From NCBI GenBank assembly GCA_963791995.1, contig CAWBUQ010000020.1:36439-100438 (forward strand): a stretch of 64,000 bases of DNA. Reading direction: 5' to 3'. The notes below the pieces were generated by a model that did no database searches, had not been told where the DNA came from, and saw only the letters and a program-made list of their open reading frames with translations. The position numbers and the translations under genes were made by a program. This document shows, one piece after another, positions 10,594 through 19,777 of the stretch (positions are counted from its first letter, which is position 1; each line of letters opens with the position of its first letter). This DNA is from Bog-473 sp963791995. GTDB lineage: Bacteria > Actinomycetota > Acidimicrobiia > Acidimicrobiales > RAAP-2.

Positions 10594-12312
10594 ATGAAGA
10601 TCCAATCCCCCCTGGAGGCCCCGGTTCTGGATGGTGGCGGCGTGGCGGAGGACGGGAACCTCCCCGACCTCGTCGCTGCCCCATCCGTGGGACTGTCGGA
10701 CCGGCGCTGGATGGTGTTGCCAGTCCTGTGCCTCTCCGTCTTCTTGGTGGTCGTGGACAACACCATCGTCAACGTGGCGCTTCCCACGCTGAACCGGCAG
10801 TTGGGAGCGTCCATCACGTCGCTGCAGTGGATCGTCGACGCCTACAGCCTCGCCTTCGCAGGCCTGCTCCTCGCCGGTGGCGGCATCGGCGACCGTCTTG
10901 GCCGCAAGGCGACGATGCAGGTTGGCCTGATCTTCTTCGGATTGTTCTCTGCGGCGGCTGCGTTCTCGCACTCGACGGGCACACTGATCTCGGCGCGGGC
11001 GCTGATGGGCGTGGCGGCGGCGTTCGTGTTCCCGGCCAGCCTCGCCATCCTGACGAGTATCTTTCCCGACCCATCCGAACGGCAGAAGGCGCTCGGGATC
11101 TGGGGCGCCACCTCCGGAATCGCCGTCGCCTTCGGGCCGGTGGTCGGTGGCGCGCTCCTCGAGCACTTCTGGTACGGCTCGATCTTCTTGGTCAACGTCC
11201 CGATCGTCGTGGTGACGTTGCTGGCCGGTCAGGCGCTCATCCCGCGTATCCCCAAGGTCCGGGCTCACCGCTTCGACATCCGTGGCGTCATCGTGTCGAC
11301 GGTTGGAGTCACGAGCCTGGTGCTGGCGATTATCGAGGGACCTCAGTGGGGTTGGGCGTCCGCGGGCACGCTGGCGTGCTTCGCTGTGGCCGCGGTGTCC
11401 ATCGCCGGATTCGCCTGGATGGAGCTGCGGACCGAGGGACCCCTACTCGACGTCCGCGTCTTCCGGATCCCACGCTTCACCGGCGGCGCGCTCTCCATCT
11501 CGGTCGCCTTCTTCAGCCTGTTCGGGTTCATCTTCTTGATCACCCAGTACTTCCAGTTCGTGAAGGGCTACTCGACGTTGTCCGCCGGCGTGCACACCTT
11601 GCCCTTCGCCGTCGTGGCTGCGATCGCGACACCGCTTGCCGCCGTCGTGGCGCTCAAGATCGGCACTCGGGTCGTCGTCACCACAGGGCTCGTGCTCATG
11701 GCAGGCGGGCTCGTCGTTGCGGCCTTCAACTCGGGGCCTACCACGTCGTACTGGGGGGCGATCGTCATCGCCATGGTGCTCCTGGCGCTCGGACTGTCCT
11801 CCATCACCGCTCCCACCACTGAAGCCGTCATGGGTTCGGTCCCCGACGAGCAGCGAGGTGCGGCGGCCGGGGTCAACAACACGACCCGTGAACTGGGCGG
11901 CACCCTCGGCGTCGCCGTCTTCGGTTCGATCTTCGCCTCGTCCTATGCGCCACGGATCCTCAGCGCATTTCGCCACCTCCCCATCCCGGCGGGTCCGAAG
12001 ACCGAGGCCCACCAATCCATGGCGGCCGCCCTGGTGGTGGTCCAGCACGCGCCCAAGGCGGCACGCCCCGCTCTCGAGAGCGTCATCTTCAGCGCATTCC
12101 ACAGCGGACTCTGGGCTGCCTGCCTCGCAGGGGCTGCGGTGGCAGTTGCCGGCGCCGTGGCGGCCTTCGCGCTGCTGCCTGGCCGGGTGCGCGCCACATC
12201 CGAGCTTCCGCTGGCCAGCACCGACCACGCCGATGCAGTGACAGCGGGAGCGGTCGCCACCACCCCCACCACCACCGGGCCCTGCGGAGAGCTCGAGCTG
12301 GCGACGACCTAG
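10594..12312 (+). CDS. MFS multidrug exporter, DHA2 (14-helix) family
   Basis: A 572-residue polytopic transporter of the EmrB/QacA type. The hallmark motifs are DNTIVNVALPTL (motif D1) in the first helix, WIVDAYSLAFAGLLL, GDRLGRK (motif A) and FGPVVGGALLE (motif C). About 14 membrane helices can be counted. The ATG at 10594 is preferred over 10579 because GGGAGG lies 7 bases before it. A proton-driven exporter is expected, with substrate unknown. The adjacent divergent TetR gene suggests induction by the exported compound. Confidence 0.88.
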   Translation: MKIQSPLEAPVLDGGGVAEDGNLPDLVAAPSVGLSDRRWMVLPVLCLSVFLVVVDNTIVNVALPTLNRQLGASITSLQWIVDAYSLAFAGLLLAGGGIGDRLGRKATMQVGLIFFGLFSAAAAFSHSTGTLISARALMGVAAAFVFPASLAILTSIFPDPSERQKALGIWGATSGIAVAFGPVVGGALLEHFWYGSIFLVNVPIVVVTLLAGQALIPRIPKVRAHRFDIRGVIVSTVGVTSLVLAIIEGPQWGWASAGTLACFAVAAVSIAGFAWMELRTEGPLLDVRVFRIPRFTGGALSISVAFFSLFGFIFLITQYFQFVKGYSTLSAGVHTLPFAVVAAIATPLAAVVALKIGTRVVVTTGLVLMAGGLVVAAFNSGPTTSYWGAIVIAMVLLALGLSSITAPTTEAVMGSVPDEQRGAAAGVNNTTRELGGTLGVAVFGSIFASSYAPRILSAFRHLPIPAGPKTEAHQSMAAALVVVQHAPKAARPALESVIFSAFHSGLWAACLAGAAVAVAGAVAAFALLPGRVRATSELPLASTDHADAVTAGAVATTPTTTGPCGELELATT

Positions 12313-12321
12313 CGACGGGAT

Positions 12322-13521
12322 TTACGCGAACTGCAGCTGGGCGTGCCGCACGCCCGCGATGACCGGACTCGGCGTCCGCTCCACGTTGCCCACCAACGAC
12401 AGTGACTCGAAGCGGTCCAACAACTCGGTCAGCACGACGCGCCCCTCCAGCCGGGCCAGGGCCGCGCCCAGGCAGAAATGGGGGCCGAAGCCGAAGCTCA
12501 CGTGTGGATTGGGGTGCCGGTCGACCCGGAGCTCGCCTGCGTCGGGTCCGAAGACCTCCTCGTCACGGTTGGCCGACGCGTACACCAACAGCACCGGATC
12601 CCCCTCGGCTACGGATACGCCACGGATGGTGGAAGGCGCAGTCGCCGTGCGCATGAACGAGATCACCGGCGTGGTCCAGCGCAACAGTTCCTCCACGGCG
12701 GTCGGCACCATGGATGGGTCAGCCCGCAACGCCGACCACTGCCCCGGATTCTCCGCCAGCGCCACCAGCCCACCCGAAATCAGATTCCGGGTCGTCTCGT
12801 TCCCCGCCACCAGCAGCTGGATCAGGAACATCGCCAGCTCCGCCTCGCTCAACTCCTCGCCGCCCGCGGATCCCACGTTGGCCAGCACCGAGACCAAGTC
12901 GTCGGCCGGCGCCCGCCGACGCTCCTCGGCCACACCGATGAGGTACTCCCACATCTCGAGCTGCAGCGCCGACCGTTCTTCCTCGGTCCGCTCGGATTCG
13001 CCCGGGATCACCGCCTCGGACCAGTCGAAGAAGCGCGGCCACTGCGACCCGTCCACGCCCAACAGCTCGCAGATGACCTGTAACGGGAACGGGATGGAGA
13101 GGTCCTGCACCACGTCGAAAGCCACCCCGCCCTCGATCCGATCCAACAGCGCCCGGGCCTTCGCCATCACCCCGGCCTCCATCAGCCGCACCATCGACGG
13201 CTTGAAACCGGGCTGGACCAGCCTTCGGTAGCGGGTGTGCTGCGGCGGGTCCGTGTGCATCATGGTCGGCGGCGAGTCGTACGACGTGCCGATCTCGTCG
13301 ACGAGGATGCCCTGCGACGAGCAGAATCCACCCGGATCGGCGCCGATGTGCGACACCTCGGGGTGCGTCATGACGGCCCAGAAGCCGCCGCCCTCCCGGT
13401 CCACCCAGCACACGGGCGCCGTTCTCCGTAGCTCGGCATACAGCGCAAAGGGGTCACCGCCCGAGTACAGGCTCGGGTCGAGCAGGCGGCCGGCGTCGGC
13501 TGTCGCCGCCCTGGAGGTCAT
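12322..13521 (-). CDS. Cytochrome P450
   Basis: A 399-residue bacterial class I P450. The I-helix oxygen-binding motif AGNETT, the K-helix EELLR, and the heme-ligand loop FGFGPHFCLG with its cysteine are all present. MMHTDPPQHTRYRRLV is the conserved helix-C region. It needs a ferredoxin and a reductase, which are not seen next to it. The downstream-facing neighbours (cupin, amidase) are on the same strand; 31 bases separate it from the cupin gene. Substrate unknown; a catabolic or xenobiotic role fits the neighbourhood. Confidence 0.92.
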   Translation of the reverse strand: MTSRAATADAGRLLDPSLYSGGDPFALYAELRRTAPVCWVDREGGGFWAVMTHPEVSHIGADPGGFCSSQGILVDEIGTSYDSPPTMMHTDPPQHTRYRRLVQPGFKPSMVRLMEAGVMAKARALLDRIEGGVAFDVVQDLSIPFPLQVICELLGVDGSQWPRFFDWSEAVIPGESERTEEERSALQLEMWEYLIGVAEERRRAPADDLVSVLANVGSAGGEELSEAELAMFLIQLLVAGNETTRNLISGGLVALAENPGQWSALRADPSMVPTAVEELLRWTTPVISFMRTATAPSTIRGVSVAEGDPVLLVYASANRDEEVFGPDAGELRVDRHPNPHVSFGFGPHFCLGAALARLEGRVVLTELLDRFESLSLVGNVERTPSPVIAGVRHAQLQFA

Positions 13522-13552
13522 CGTGGACCAGTCATCGCGGACGTGCAGACGC

Positions 13553-14029
13553 TCAGACGATGATGCCGTTGGGCCGCGGGTCGCCCTGCGCTTCGAGCAA
13601 CGCGTAATAGGCCTCGAGCGTGTTGGGCCCGTCGGAGACGGACTCGACCGATCCGTCCTCGGCGAGGTTCAACAACGCGCCCTCGATGATGAAGCACACG
13701 TCGGTGTCCTCCGTGTTGTCCTCGGGGACGTGCAGGGTGTGCACCGAGTTGGCCGGCTCGAAGAGGTACGCGCCGGCCGTGACGTAGAAGTCGTACTCGA
13801 GGTAGTGCCACCGGCCGGCGGAGGTGAATGCGTCGACCGACCCGGTGTGACGGTGCGTCTGCAACTGCACGCCGGGCTTGAAGCGGTTCAAGATGACCCA
13901 GGTCCCGTGCGCGACGTCGAAGCGCACGACCTTGAGCAGGACGCCGATGCCCGTGTCGGCCCACGGCGCATCGTCCTCGCTGACGAGACGGACGGTGTCC
14001 TTGGGGTTGGCGGGAGTTTCGATGGACAT
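13553..14029 (-). CDS. Cupin protein, 2,4'-dihydroxyacetophenone dioxygenase-like
   Basis: A 158-residue single-domain cupin. The motif THRHTGSVDAFTSAGRWHYL carries metal-binding histidines, and FEPANSVHTLHVPED gives the second cupin motif. The family includes 2,4'-dihydroxyacetophenone dioxygenase and ChrR-type cupins. With the P450 on the same strand, it may take part in an aromatic degradation step, which is inference. Confidence 0.75.
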   Translation of the reverse strand: MSIETPANPKDTVRLVSEDDAPWADTGIGVLLKVVRFDVAHGTWVILNRFKPGVQLQTHRHTGSVDAFTSAGRWHYLEYDFYVTAGAYLFEPANSVHTLHVPEDNTEDTDVCFIIEGALLNLAEDGSVESVSDGPNTLEAYYALLEAQGDPRPNGIIV

Positions 14030-14168
14030 TGGGAACTGCTCCTTGCTCTTCTGTCTCTTCCGGGTGCTCCGACGGTGTTTCCGGCTCTTCCGGATGATCC
14101 GACCGTGTTCCTGTTTGATCCTGCTTGTTCCTGTGAGTTCTGTTTCTTGGATTCTTTCAGGCGTGTTT

Positions 14169-15584
14169 CTAGTCGGGGATGACTGCGAGCGTATCGAGGT
14201 CGAGCGCGGCCTCGAGGGCCGCCGCCGTGCGCAGGACGACGAGGTCGCCGTGCTGGGGCCCGACCAGCTGGAGGCCGATGGGGAGGCCGGTCTCGCTCAT
14301 GCCGACGCAGACCGAGGCGGCGGGGGAGCGGGTCATGTTGAACGGGTAGGTGAAGTGGACCCAGTTGGCCGTGGTCTCGCCGTTGACCGTGCTCGTCATC
14401 TCGCCGGCGTGGGGAGCGACGGCGGCGCACGTCGGCGTCACCAGGATCCGCGCCGTTCTGAACAGCTCCACCAGTTTGAGGTTCATGAGGTGGAAGCGGT
14501 CGAAGACCTGGAGGATCTGTTCGGCCGTGGTGGATTGCGCCTGGTCCACGAAGTGGCGCAGGACGGGGTGCACCTCGTCCCAGCGGGGATGGTTGAAGTA
14601 GGGCCGCAGGGTGCGCAGGGTCGCGGCCGCCGTGAGGAGCAGGAAATCACCGACGGGGTCGGCATCGAAGACATCGGTGATCTCGATGACGTCGGCGCCG
14701 AGTGAGGCCATGACCTCGACGGCGCGCTCGCAGGCGTCGGCCACCTCGGCGTCGACCGTGGCGTACCCGAGGGTGCGCGAGTAGGCGATCTTGACCGGCA
14801 CGTGCGGGTCGTCGAGGGCGGCGAGCCAGCTGGCCTCGGGGCGGGGGAGGGCGCGCAGGTCGGTCGGGTCGGGGCCGACGGCGACGTCGAGGGCGCGGGT
14901 GACGTCGGCGATGCGGCGTGCCATGGGGCCGTTGGTGGAGAGGTCGATCCAGCCTGGCGGGTTGGGACCGCCGGCGGGGACGCGCCCGAGGCTGGGCTTC
15001 ATCCCCGAGAGGCCGCAGCAGGCGCTCGGGATGCGGATGGAACCGCCACCGTCAGAGCCCGTGGCGAGCGGCACCATCCCTGCCGCCAGCGCGGCGGACG
15101 ATCCGCCCGAGGATCCGCCGGGTCCCCTGGATGTGTCGAAGGGGTTGTAGGAAGGTCCGAAGATGGCGTTGGAGGTGTTCCCCATCCAGCCGAACTCGGG
15201 CGTGTTGGTCTTGCCGAGGATCACGCAGCCGGCGGCACGCATGCGGGCGACGAAGGGGTCGTCGGCGCTGGCGGGCGGGTCGTCGGCGTGCAGAGCGGAT
15301 CCGTAGGTGGTGACGAAGCCCTTCGCGTTCTGCAGGTCCTTCACCCCGATGGGGATTCCGGCGAGCGGACCGGGGTCGCCACCCTCTGCGATCTTGGCGT
15401 CGATGGCGGTGGCCTCGGCGAGGGCCTTCTCCCCATCCAGGGCGACGAAGGCGTTGTAGGTCGGATTGAGCCGCTCGATCCGGGCGAGGGCGGCGTCGGT
15501 CAGCTCCCGCGCGCTGATCTCCTTGGCCCGCACCGACCGGGCCAGGTCGGCCACCGGGGTGGTGCGGAAGTCGATCTCTGCCAC
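14169..15584 (-). CDS. Amidase signature family protein
   Basis: An amidase of about 471 residues. The catalytic Lys lies in GIPIGVKDLQ, the cis-Ser and the nucleophilic Ser in the Gly/Ser-rich loop RGPGGSSGGSSAALAAG, and GSDGGGSIRIPSACCG completes the Ser-cisSer-Lys signature. GTG 15584 is chosen because GGGAGGG lies about 9 bases before it; the open frame reaches 15650 without homology. It hydrolyses an amide, perhaps of an aryl or nitrile-derived substrate. The 139-base gap to the cupin gene is low-complexity TTCC/GTTCCTG-like sequence. Confidence 0.9.
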   Translation of the reverse strand: MAEIDFRTTPVADLARSVRAKEISARELTDAALARIERLNPTYNAFVALDGEKALAEATAIDAKIAEGGDPGPLAGIPIGVKDLQNAKGFVTTYGSALHADDPPASADDPFVARMRAAGCVILGKTNTPEFGWMGNTSNAIFGPSYNPFDTSRGPGGSSGGSSAALAAGMVPLATGSDGGGSIRIPSACCGLSGMKPSLGRVPAGGPNPPGWIDLSTNGPMARRIADVTRALDVAVGPDPTDLRALPRPEASWLAALDDPHVPVKIAYSRTLGYATVDAEVADACERAVEVMASLGADVIEITDVFDADPVGDFLLLTAAATLRTLRPYFNHPRWDEVHPVLRHFVDQAQSTTAEQILQVFDRFHLMNLKLVELFRTARILVTPTCAAVAPHAGEMTSTVNGETTANWVHFTYPFNMTRSPAASVCVGMSETGLPIGLQLVGPQHGDLVVLRTAAALEAALDLDTLAVIPD

Positions 15585-15710
15585 AGGCGCTGCCCTCCCG
15601 ATTCTGCTCCAGAACTCTGCCCCGGAATGTGCTCCGACCCCATCCAGCACCGTCGTGGATGGGGTCTCGAGTCCGGCCGACCCTTTCCTATCCTGCTTCG
15701 GGAGTCGCTG

Positions 15711-16715
15711 CTACTTCGAGCCTTGTCCCGCGGATGGGGACAGGCCCGCCACCGCCTCGGCCAGGTCGACGCCGATCGGGATGACGGCGGGGGCAGGGAT
15801 GGTGACGCCGTTGTCGACGTAGCGCTGCACGTGGGCCTTGCACTCGGCCACGGATCCGTGCACCACCAGCTGGTCGACCACCTCGTCGGGGATGGCCTCG
15901 AGGGCGCCCTTGCGGTCGCCCGCCGCCCAGGCATCCCACATGGGCTGGAGCGCCGGGCCCCGCCCCAGCCAGCGCTGGAACTCGGCGTAGGCATTGACGT
16001 TCAGGTAGGCGGTGATCATCCGGCGACCGATGGTGCGGGCGATCGCCGCGTCCTCGCTGACGATGACGAAGATGCGGGCGACGATCTGGCGGGGCGCGCC
16101 CTCGGCGGCCTTCTCGACTTCTGCCACGGATGTGGCGACATCCTCGGCGCTGAGCCAGTTGAGGATTGCGCCGTCGGCCTCGCGCCCTGCCAGGTGCAGC
16201 ATCCCCGGACGCAGCGCGGCGAGATAAATCGGCGGCAGCTGCTCGGGGATCAGCGCCAGCCGGAAGCCCTTCACGCTGAAGGTGTCGTATTCCTCGGTCA
16301 CCTTCTCGCCGGTGAAGGCCAGCTTCAAGAAGCGCAGCGTGTCGCGCACGCGCTTGTACTGGTTCTCGAAGGCCAGACCGTTCCAGTTGGCCACGATCAC
16401 CTGTGAGGAGGCGCCGAATCCACAGGCGAAGCGGCCGGGTGCGGCATCGGCCATGGCGGCCACGCTCTGGGCGAGCAGTGCCGGGCCTCGGGTGTAGGCC
16501 GGCGTGATGGCCACGCCGAGGTTCAGCGACGGTTCCCACGCCGCGGCGAGGGCCAGGGGCGTGAAGCCGTCGGCACCGTCGACCTCGGCCGACCAGATGT
16601 CGGTGTATCCGAGCTCGCGCAGGCGGGCGAACCACTCGCGATGCGCGTGGAGCGGGATCCCGTCGAACGGGATGGTGATCCCGGGCCGAGCGGGCCTGGC
16701 AGCTGCAGCGCTCAC
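15711..16715 (-). CDS. LLM-class F420-dependent oxidoreductase
   Basis: A 334-residue luciferase-like monooxygenase-family TIM barrel. GITIPFDGIPLHAH at the start, LGVAITPAYTRGPALLAQ and GRFACGFGASSQVIVANWNG are characteristic of actinobacterial F420-dependent members. The GTG start overlaps the PPK2 stop by four bases (GTGA), so it is the third gene of a coupled operon. FMN use cannot be excluded. Substrate unknown. Confidence 0.85.
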   Translation of the reverse strand: MSAAAARPARPGITIPFDGIPLHAHREWFARLRELGYTDIWSAEVDGADGFTPLALAAAWEPSLNLGVAITPAYTRGPALLAQSVAAMADAAPGRFACGFGASSQVIVANWNGLAFENQYKRVRDTLRFLKLAFTGEKVTEEYDTFSVKGFRLALIPEQLPPIYLAALRPGMLHLAGREADGAILNWLSAEDVATSVAEVEKAAEGAPRQIVARIFVIVSEDAAIARTIGRRMITAYLNVNAYAEFQRWLGRGPALQPMWDAWAAGDRKGALEAIPDEVVDQLVVHGSVAECKAHVQRYVDNGVTIPAPAVIPIGVDLAEAVAGLSPSAGQGSK

Positions 16716-17866
16716 GCCTGCAACCGCTCTTCCGAATCCGAATCCGAATCCGAATCCGAATCCGATCCAGACCCGATCGACCCTGTCCTGATCCCCCCGG
16801 ACCCCGACCGGCGACCCCGACCGGCTCCCGACCCCGCCGCCACGGATCCGTTCGTCGGCCCCTCCGGACCGTGCTGGAACTCGGCATCGTCGAACATCAA
16901 GGCGAGCTCGGTCTTCTGCCCCGCGTCGTCGTCGAGTGGCACGGGGACGCCCCAGCGGGCCATCCCCTGTTCCATGTGCGCGATCACCGTCTCAATCACC
17001 TGCACCCGCCCAAATCGCTTGTTCTCCGACGAGATCACGTCCCAAGGCGCCAGCGGTCCGTTGGTCAGGCGCAACATGTCGGAGACGGCGGCGTCGTACT
17101 GCGGTCGCTTCTCCCGGTTGCGCCAGTCCTCCGCCGTGAGCTTCCACGACTTGAGGGGGTCGTCCCGGCGGCGCTCGAAGCGGCGCCCCTGCTCCTCGTG
17201 CGACATGTGCATCCAGAGCTTGATGACGATCATCCCCTCCTCGGCCAGGGTGTGTTCGAAGTCGTTGATCTCTTGGAACGCCCGTCGCCACTGCACCTCG
17301 GTGGCGAGATTCTCGACCCGCTCCACGAGGACCCGGCCGTACCAGCTGCGGTCGAAGATGGTCATGCCGCCCCAGCCCGGCAGCGGCGGCCAGAAGCGCC
17401 ACAAGAAGTGGTGGCGCAGCTCGTCGGGCGTCGGCGCGGCGAACGGCGCCACGTGCACGTGCCGTGGGTCGAGCGGCTCGACCAGCCGCTTGATGGCGCC
17501 ACCCTTGCCGGCGGCGTCCCAGCCCTCGAAGACGACGCAGACCGGCGGGCCGAGCTTGCCGTCGTTGAGCTGGCCGCCGTTGATCAGCCGCAGGTGCAAC
17601 AGGCGGCGTTGCGCCTTCTCCAGCTGCTTGCTCTCCTCGTCCTTGGAGAGCCGGAGGGAGAGGTCGCAGTCCTCGAGGCGTGGATAGCTGGTGGTGTCGG
17701 AGTGGTACTCGCCACCGTCGGCGTCGAAGTTGACCGCTTTTTGATTCGCCGCCGACTGGTGTTCCTTTTGGGAACCGTGGGAATCGAGGGAGCCGTGCGA
17801 CCCGTGTTCCTTGTGGGAGCCCTCGTCATGGTGGCCGCCGTGACCAGCCTGATCGTGCTTGCTCAC
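16712..17866 (-). CDS. ppk2: Polyphosphate kinase 2 family protein
   Basis: A 384-residue P-loop kinase that transfers phosphate between polyphosphate and nucleotides. Walker A is GWDAAGKGGA and Walker B is MTIFDRSWYGRVLVERVE; RHVHVAPFAAPTPDE and FERRRDDPLKSWKL are typical of PPK2. The GTG at 17866 overlaps the methyltransferase stop by four bases. The N-terminal 45 residues are unusually His/Ser/Gly-rich (HGGHHDEGSHKEHGSHGS), and the C-terminal 45 are Gly/Ser and then Ser-Asp repeats. Both tails flank a normal kinase core. The His-rich tail could bind metal, which is speculation. Confidence 0.88.
   Translation of the reverse strand: MSKHDQAGHGGHHDEGSHKEHGSHGSLDSHGSQKEHQSAANQKAVNFDADGGEYHSDTTSYPRLEDCDLSLRLSKDEESKQLEKAQRRLLHLRLINGGQLNDGKLGPPVCVVFEGWDAAGKGGAIKRLVEPLDPRHVHVAPFAAPTPDELRHHFLWRFWPPLPGWGGMTIFDRSWYGRVLVERVENLATEVQWRRAFQEINDFEHTLAEEGMIVIKLWMHMSHEEQGRRFERRRDDPLKSWKLTAEDWRNREKRPQYDAAVSDMLRLTNGPLAPWDVISSENKRFGRVQVIETVIAHMEQGMARWGVPVPLDDDAGQKTELALMFDDAEFQHGPEGPTNGSVAAGSGAGRGRRSGSGGIRTGSIGSGSDSDSDSDSDSEERLQA
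16731..16764. repeat. AATCCG hexamer repeat inside ppk2
   Basis: Five exact AATCCG copies with a partial sixth. On the coding strand they encode the Ser-Asp repeat (SDSDSDSDSD) near the PPK2 C-terminus. Slippage here would change the tail by two residues per unit without a frameshift. Confidence 0.85.
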
Positions 17867-19008
17867 GTTGTCTGTTGTAGTCGATCCGCCGCAGGTACGC
17901 CGACCGTCGCACCGGGAGAACCCCCCGATGTGGGTGACGATCCGAGCGGTTGCGACCCCACGGCCTCGACGATCCGGCGCACCATCGCCGGCTTGCCGGC
18001 GATGACGAGCAACTCCCGGTTGGAAAGGTGACCGATCCGCCCGACCTTGCGGCCCGAGGGGTCGAAGATGCCGATGCGGGCCCCGACGTAGCGGGTCGAG
18101 TCGAAGGCGAGCGTGGCCACGTCGCGGCGGCCGGATGACGCGCACATCGACTCGAGCTCGTCGAGTTCGAGCCACGACTCGTCGTTGTAGGAGAGGACCA
18201 AGAGGTCGCAGTCCACCGCCTCGACCACCGAAGCAAGCGCGGCGGGCATGGTCTTCTTCGAATTGAAGGCGGATCGTGTGGATGGGTCGCGGGCGTCGAC
18301 GCGTTTGCGAGCCACGCCGTAGGCCTCGGGCGCATCCCAGGCCACCAGCGTCTCCCACACGTGGTAGTTGGTGAAATAGCGGTGCTGGTTGTACGGCGGA
18401 TCGAGGTAGGCGAGATCCACGTGTCCGAGCACGCCACCGTGGACGAGGTCGACGGCATCGCCACGGATGGCGCGACCGTCGCCGGCGAGCAGCTCGGGCA
18501 CCCGCAGCTCGAGGGGATTGAAGGACCGCGGCGCCCACTGCTTCACGTACGCCATCTGCACGCCGGTCGTCGAGTCGACGCGGTCGGCCGCTTCGATCAA
18601 CGACGTCAACAAGAGGGGGTACAACGGCGACCCCGCATACTCCGACTCGATGGCATCCCGGGCGGCATCGATCCGCATCGCATTGTGCGGCTGGAAGAAC
18701 CGGGCCTGACGGCTGAACTCCTCGGTGACGTAGCCCTCGGTGCCCGGAAGCGAGTTGAGGTGGGCGACCGCCGCCGTGAGTGCGCCGGTGTCGGTGGTGG
18801 CGGCGTCCGTCTCGATGTAGGTGCGGGCGAAGGTGTGCGCGTATCGAGCGCTGTCGGCGGCGGTCACGTGCAGGCCCTGCGCCTTGAAAGCCTGGGCGAC
18901 GCGGGTGGTCCCGGTGAAGAGATCGAGGGCGGTGCGGGCGCCGGAGGCCTCGCAGACACGCGCCAGGACCGGGACGAGCCGGCGCTTCGATCCGATGTAC
19001 TTGATCAC
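17863..19008 (-). CDS. D12-class adenine-specific DNA methyltransferase
   Basis: A 381-residue methyltransferase of the Dam/D12 type. The start MIKYIGSKRRLVPVL and the SAM-binding DLFTGTTRVAQAFK (motif I) are followed by the catalytic YLDPPYNQHRYF (motif IV, DPPY). No restriction enzyme gene is visible nearby, so it looks like an orphan methylase, possibly regulatory or phage-protective. It is the first gene of a chain of overlapping genes (methylase, PPK2, LLM). The last 30 residues are low-complexity. Confidence 0.85.
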   Translation of the reverse strand: MIKYIGSKRRLVPVLARVCEASGARTALDLFTGTTRVAQAFKAQGLHVTAADSARYAHTFARTYIETDAATTDTGALTAAVAHLNSLPGTEGYVTEEFSRQARFFQPHNAMRIDAARDAIESEYAGSPLYPLLLTSLIEAADRVDSTTGVQMAYVKQWAPRSFNPLELRVPELLAGDGRAIRGDAVDLVHGGVLGHVDLAYLDPPYNQHRYFTNYHVWETLVAWDAPEAYGVARKRVDARDPSTRSAFNSKKTMPAALASVVEAVDCDLLVLSYNDESWLELDELESMCASSGRRDVATLAFDSTRYVGARIGIFDPSGRKVGRIGHLSNRELLVIAGKPAMVRRIVEAVGSQPLGSSPTSGGSPGATVGVPAADRLQQTT

Positions 19009-19065
19009 TGGGGAGGGGTCGGCCCAGTCGGGGCGGTCACGCGGCCCACCCTACGATGGGCCGTC

Positions 19066-19777
19066 ATGGCCCCCGGGGACCATCCAGAAACCGCCTCAGT
19101 CTCGCATTGGGTGCGCTGGCACGCGGGCTACGAGGATCCGTCGTCGGGCCTGTCGCTGCGGCTGCGGACAGTGCAGGAGGCCCTCCGTCAGGCGCTCGAC
19201 TCCATCCCCGAGTCACGTCCGGGACCCATCCGCGTGGTGAGCATGTGTGCGGGCCAGGGGCGCGACGTGATCGACGTGGTCGCCACCCATCCGAGGCGTC
19301 AGGCCGTCTCGGCGCTGCTGGTGGAGCTCGATCCTGCCCTGGCCGCCTTTGCCCGAGACCGCGCCCGGGAGGCGGGCGTGGGCGATTCCATCCGGGTCGT
19401 GGAGGCTGATGCGTCGCAGTGCCGGTGGTACGCCAACGACGTGCCCGCCGACGTGGTCCTGGTCTGCGGCGTGTTCGGGAACATCAGCGGGGCTGACATC
19501 TCCCACACCATCCAGGCACTTCCTGGATTCTGCCGGCCCGGTGGCCACGTCATCTGGACGCGACACCGACGTGAGCCGGACGCCACCCCGTCGATCCGGG
19601 CGGACTTCGCCGCGGCCGGGTTCACCGAGGTCGTCGTTCGTGGCGCCCGGGGGCTCGATCTTGTCCGTCGGCCACCATCGCCTGGACAGGCCGGACAGCC
19701 CGGACCGGAAGCCGACGGCCTTCGACCCGGACCTGACGCTGTTCGACTTCGTCGGGGACGGGTTCGCACCCGCATGA
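19066..19777 (+). CDS. Class I SAM-dependent methyltransferase, +1 slip near 3' end
   Basis: The protein from ATG 19066 has VVSMCAGQGRDVIDVV (SAM motif I), ALLVELDPALAAFAR and ADVVLVCGVFGNISGADI, matching a family of uncharacterised class I methyltransferases. After FTEVVVRG near 19630 the family sequence continues one base over as SFVAPGGSILSVGHHRLDRP and ends at TGA 19775-19777, four-base overlapping the next ATG (ATGA). That natural coupling supports a one-base insertion in the sequence. About 237 residues when corrected. Divergent from the DNA methylase. Substrate unknown. Confidence 0.75.

Noticed and set aside
16712..19008. Restriction-modification system
   Set aside because: Only a methylase is seen; no nuclease gene adjoins it.
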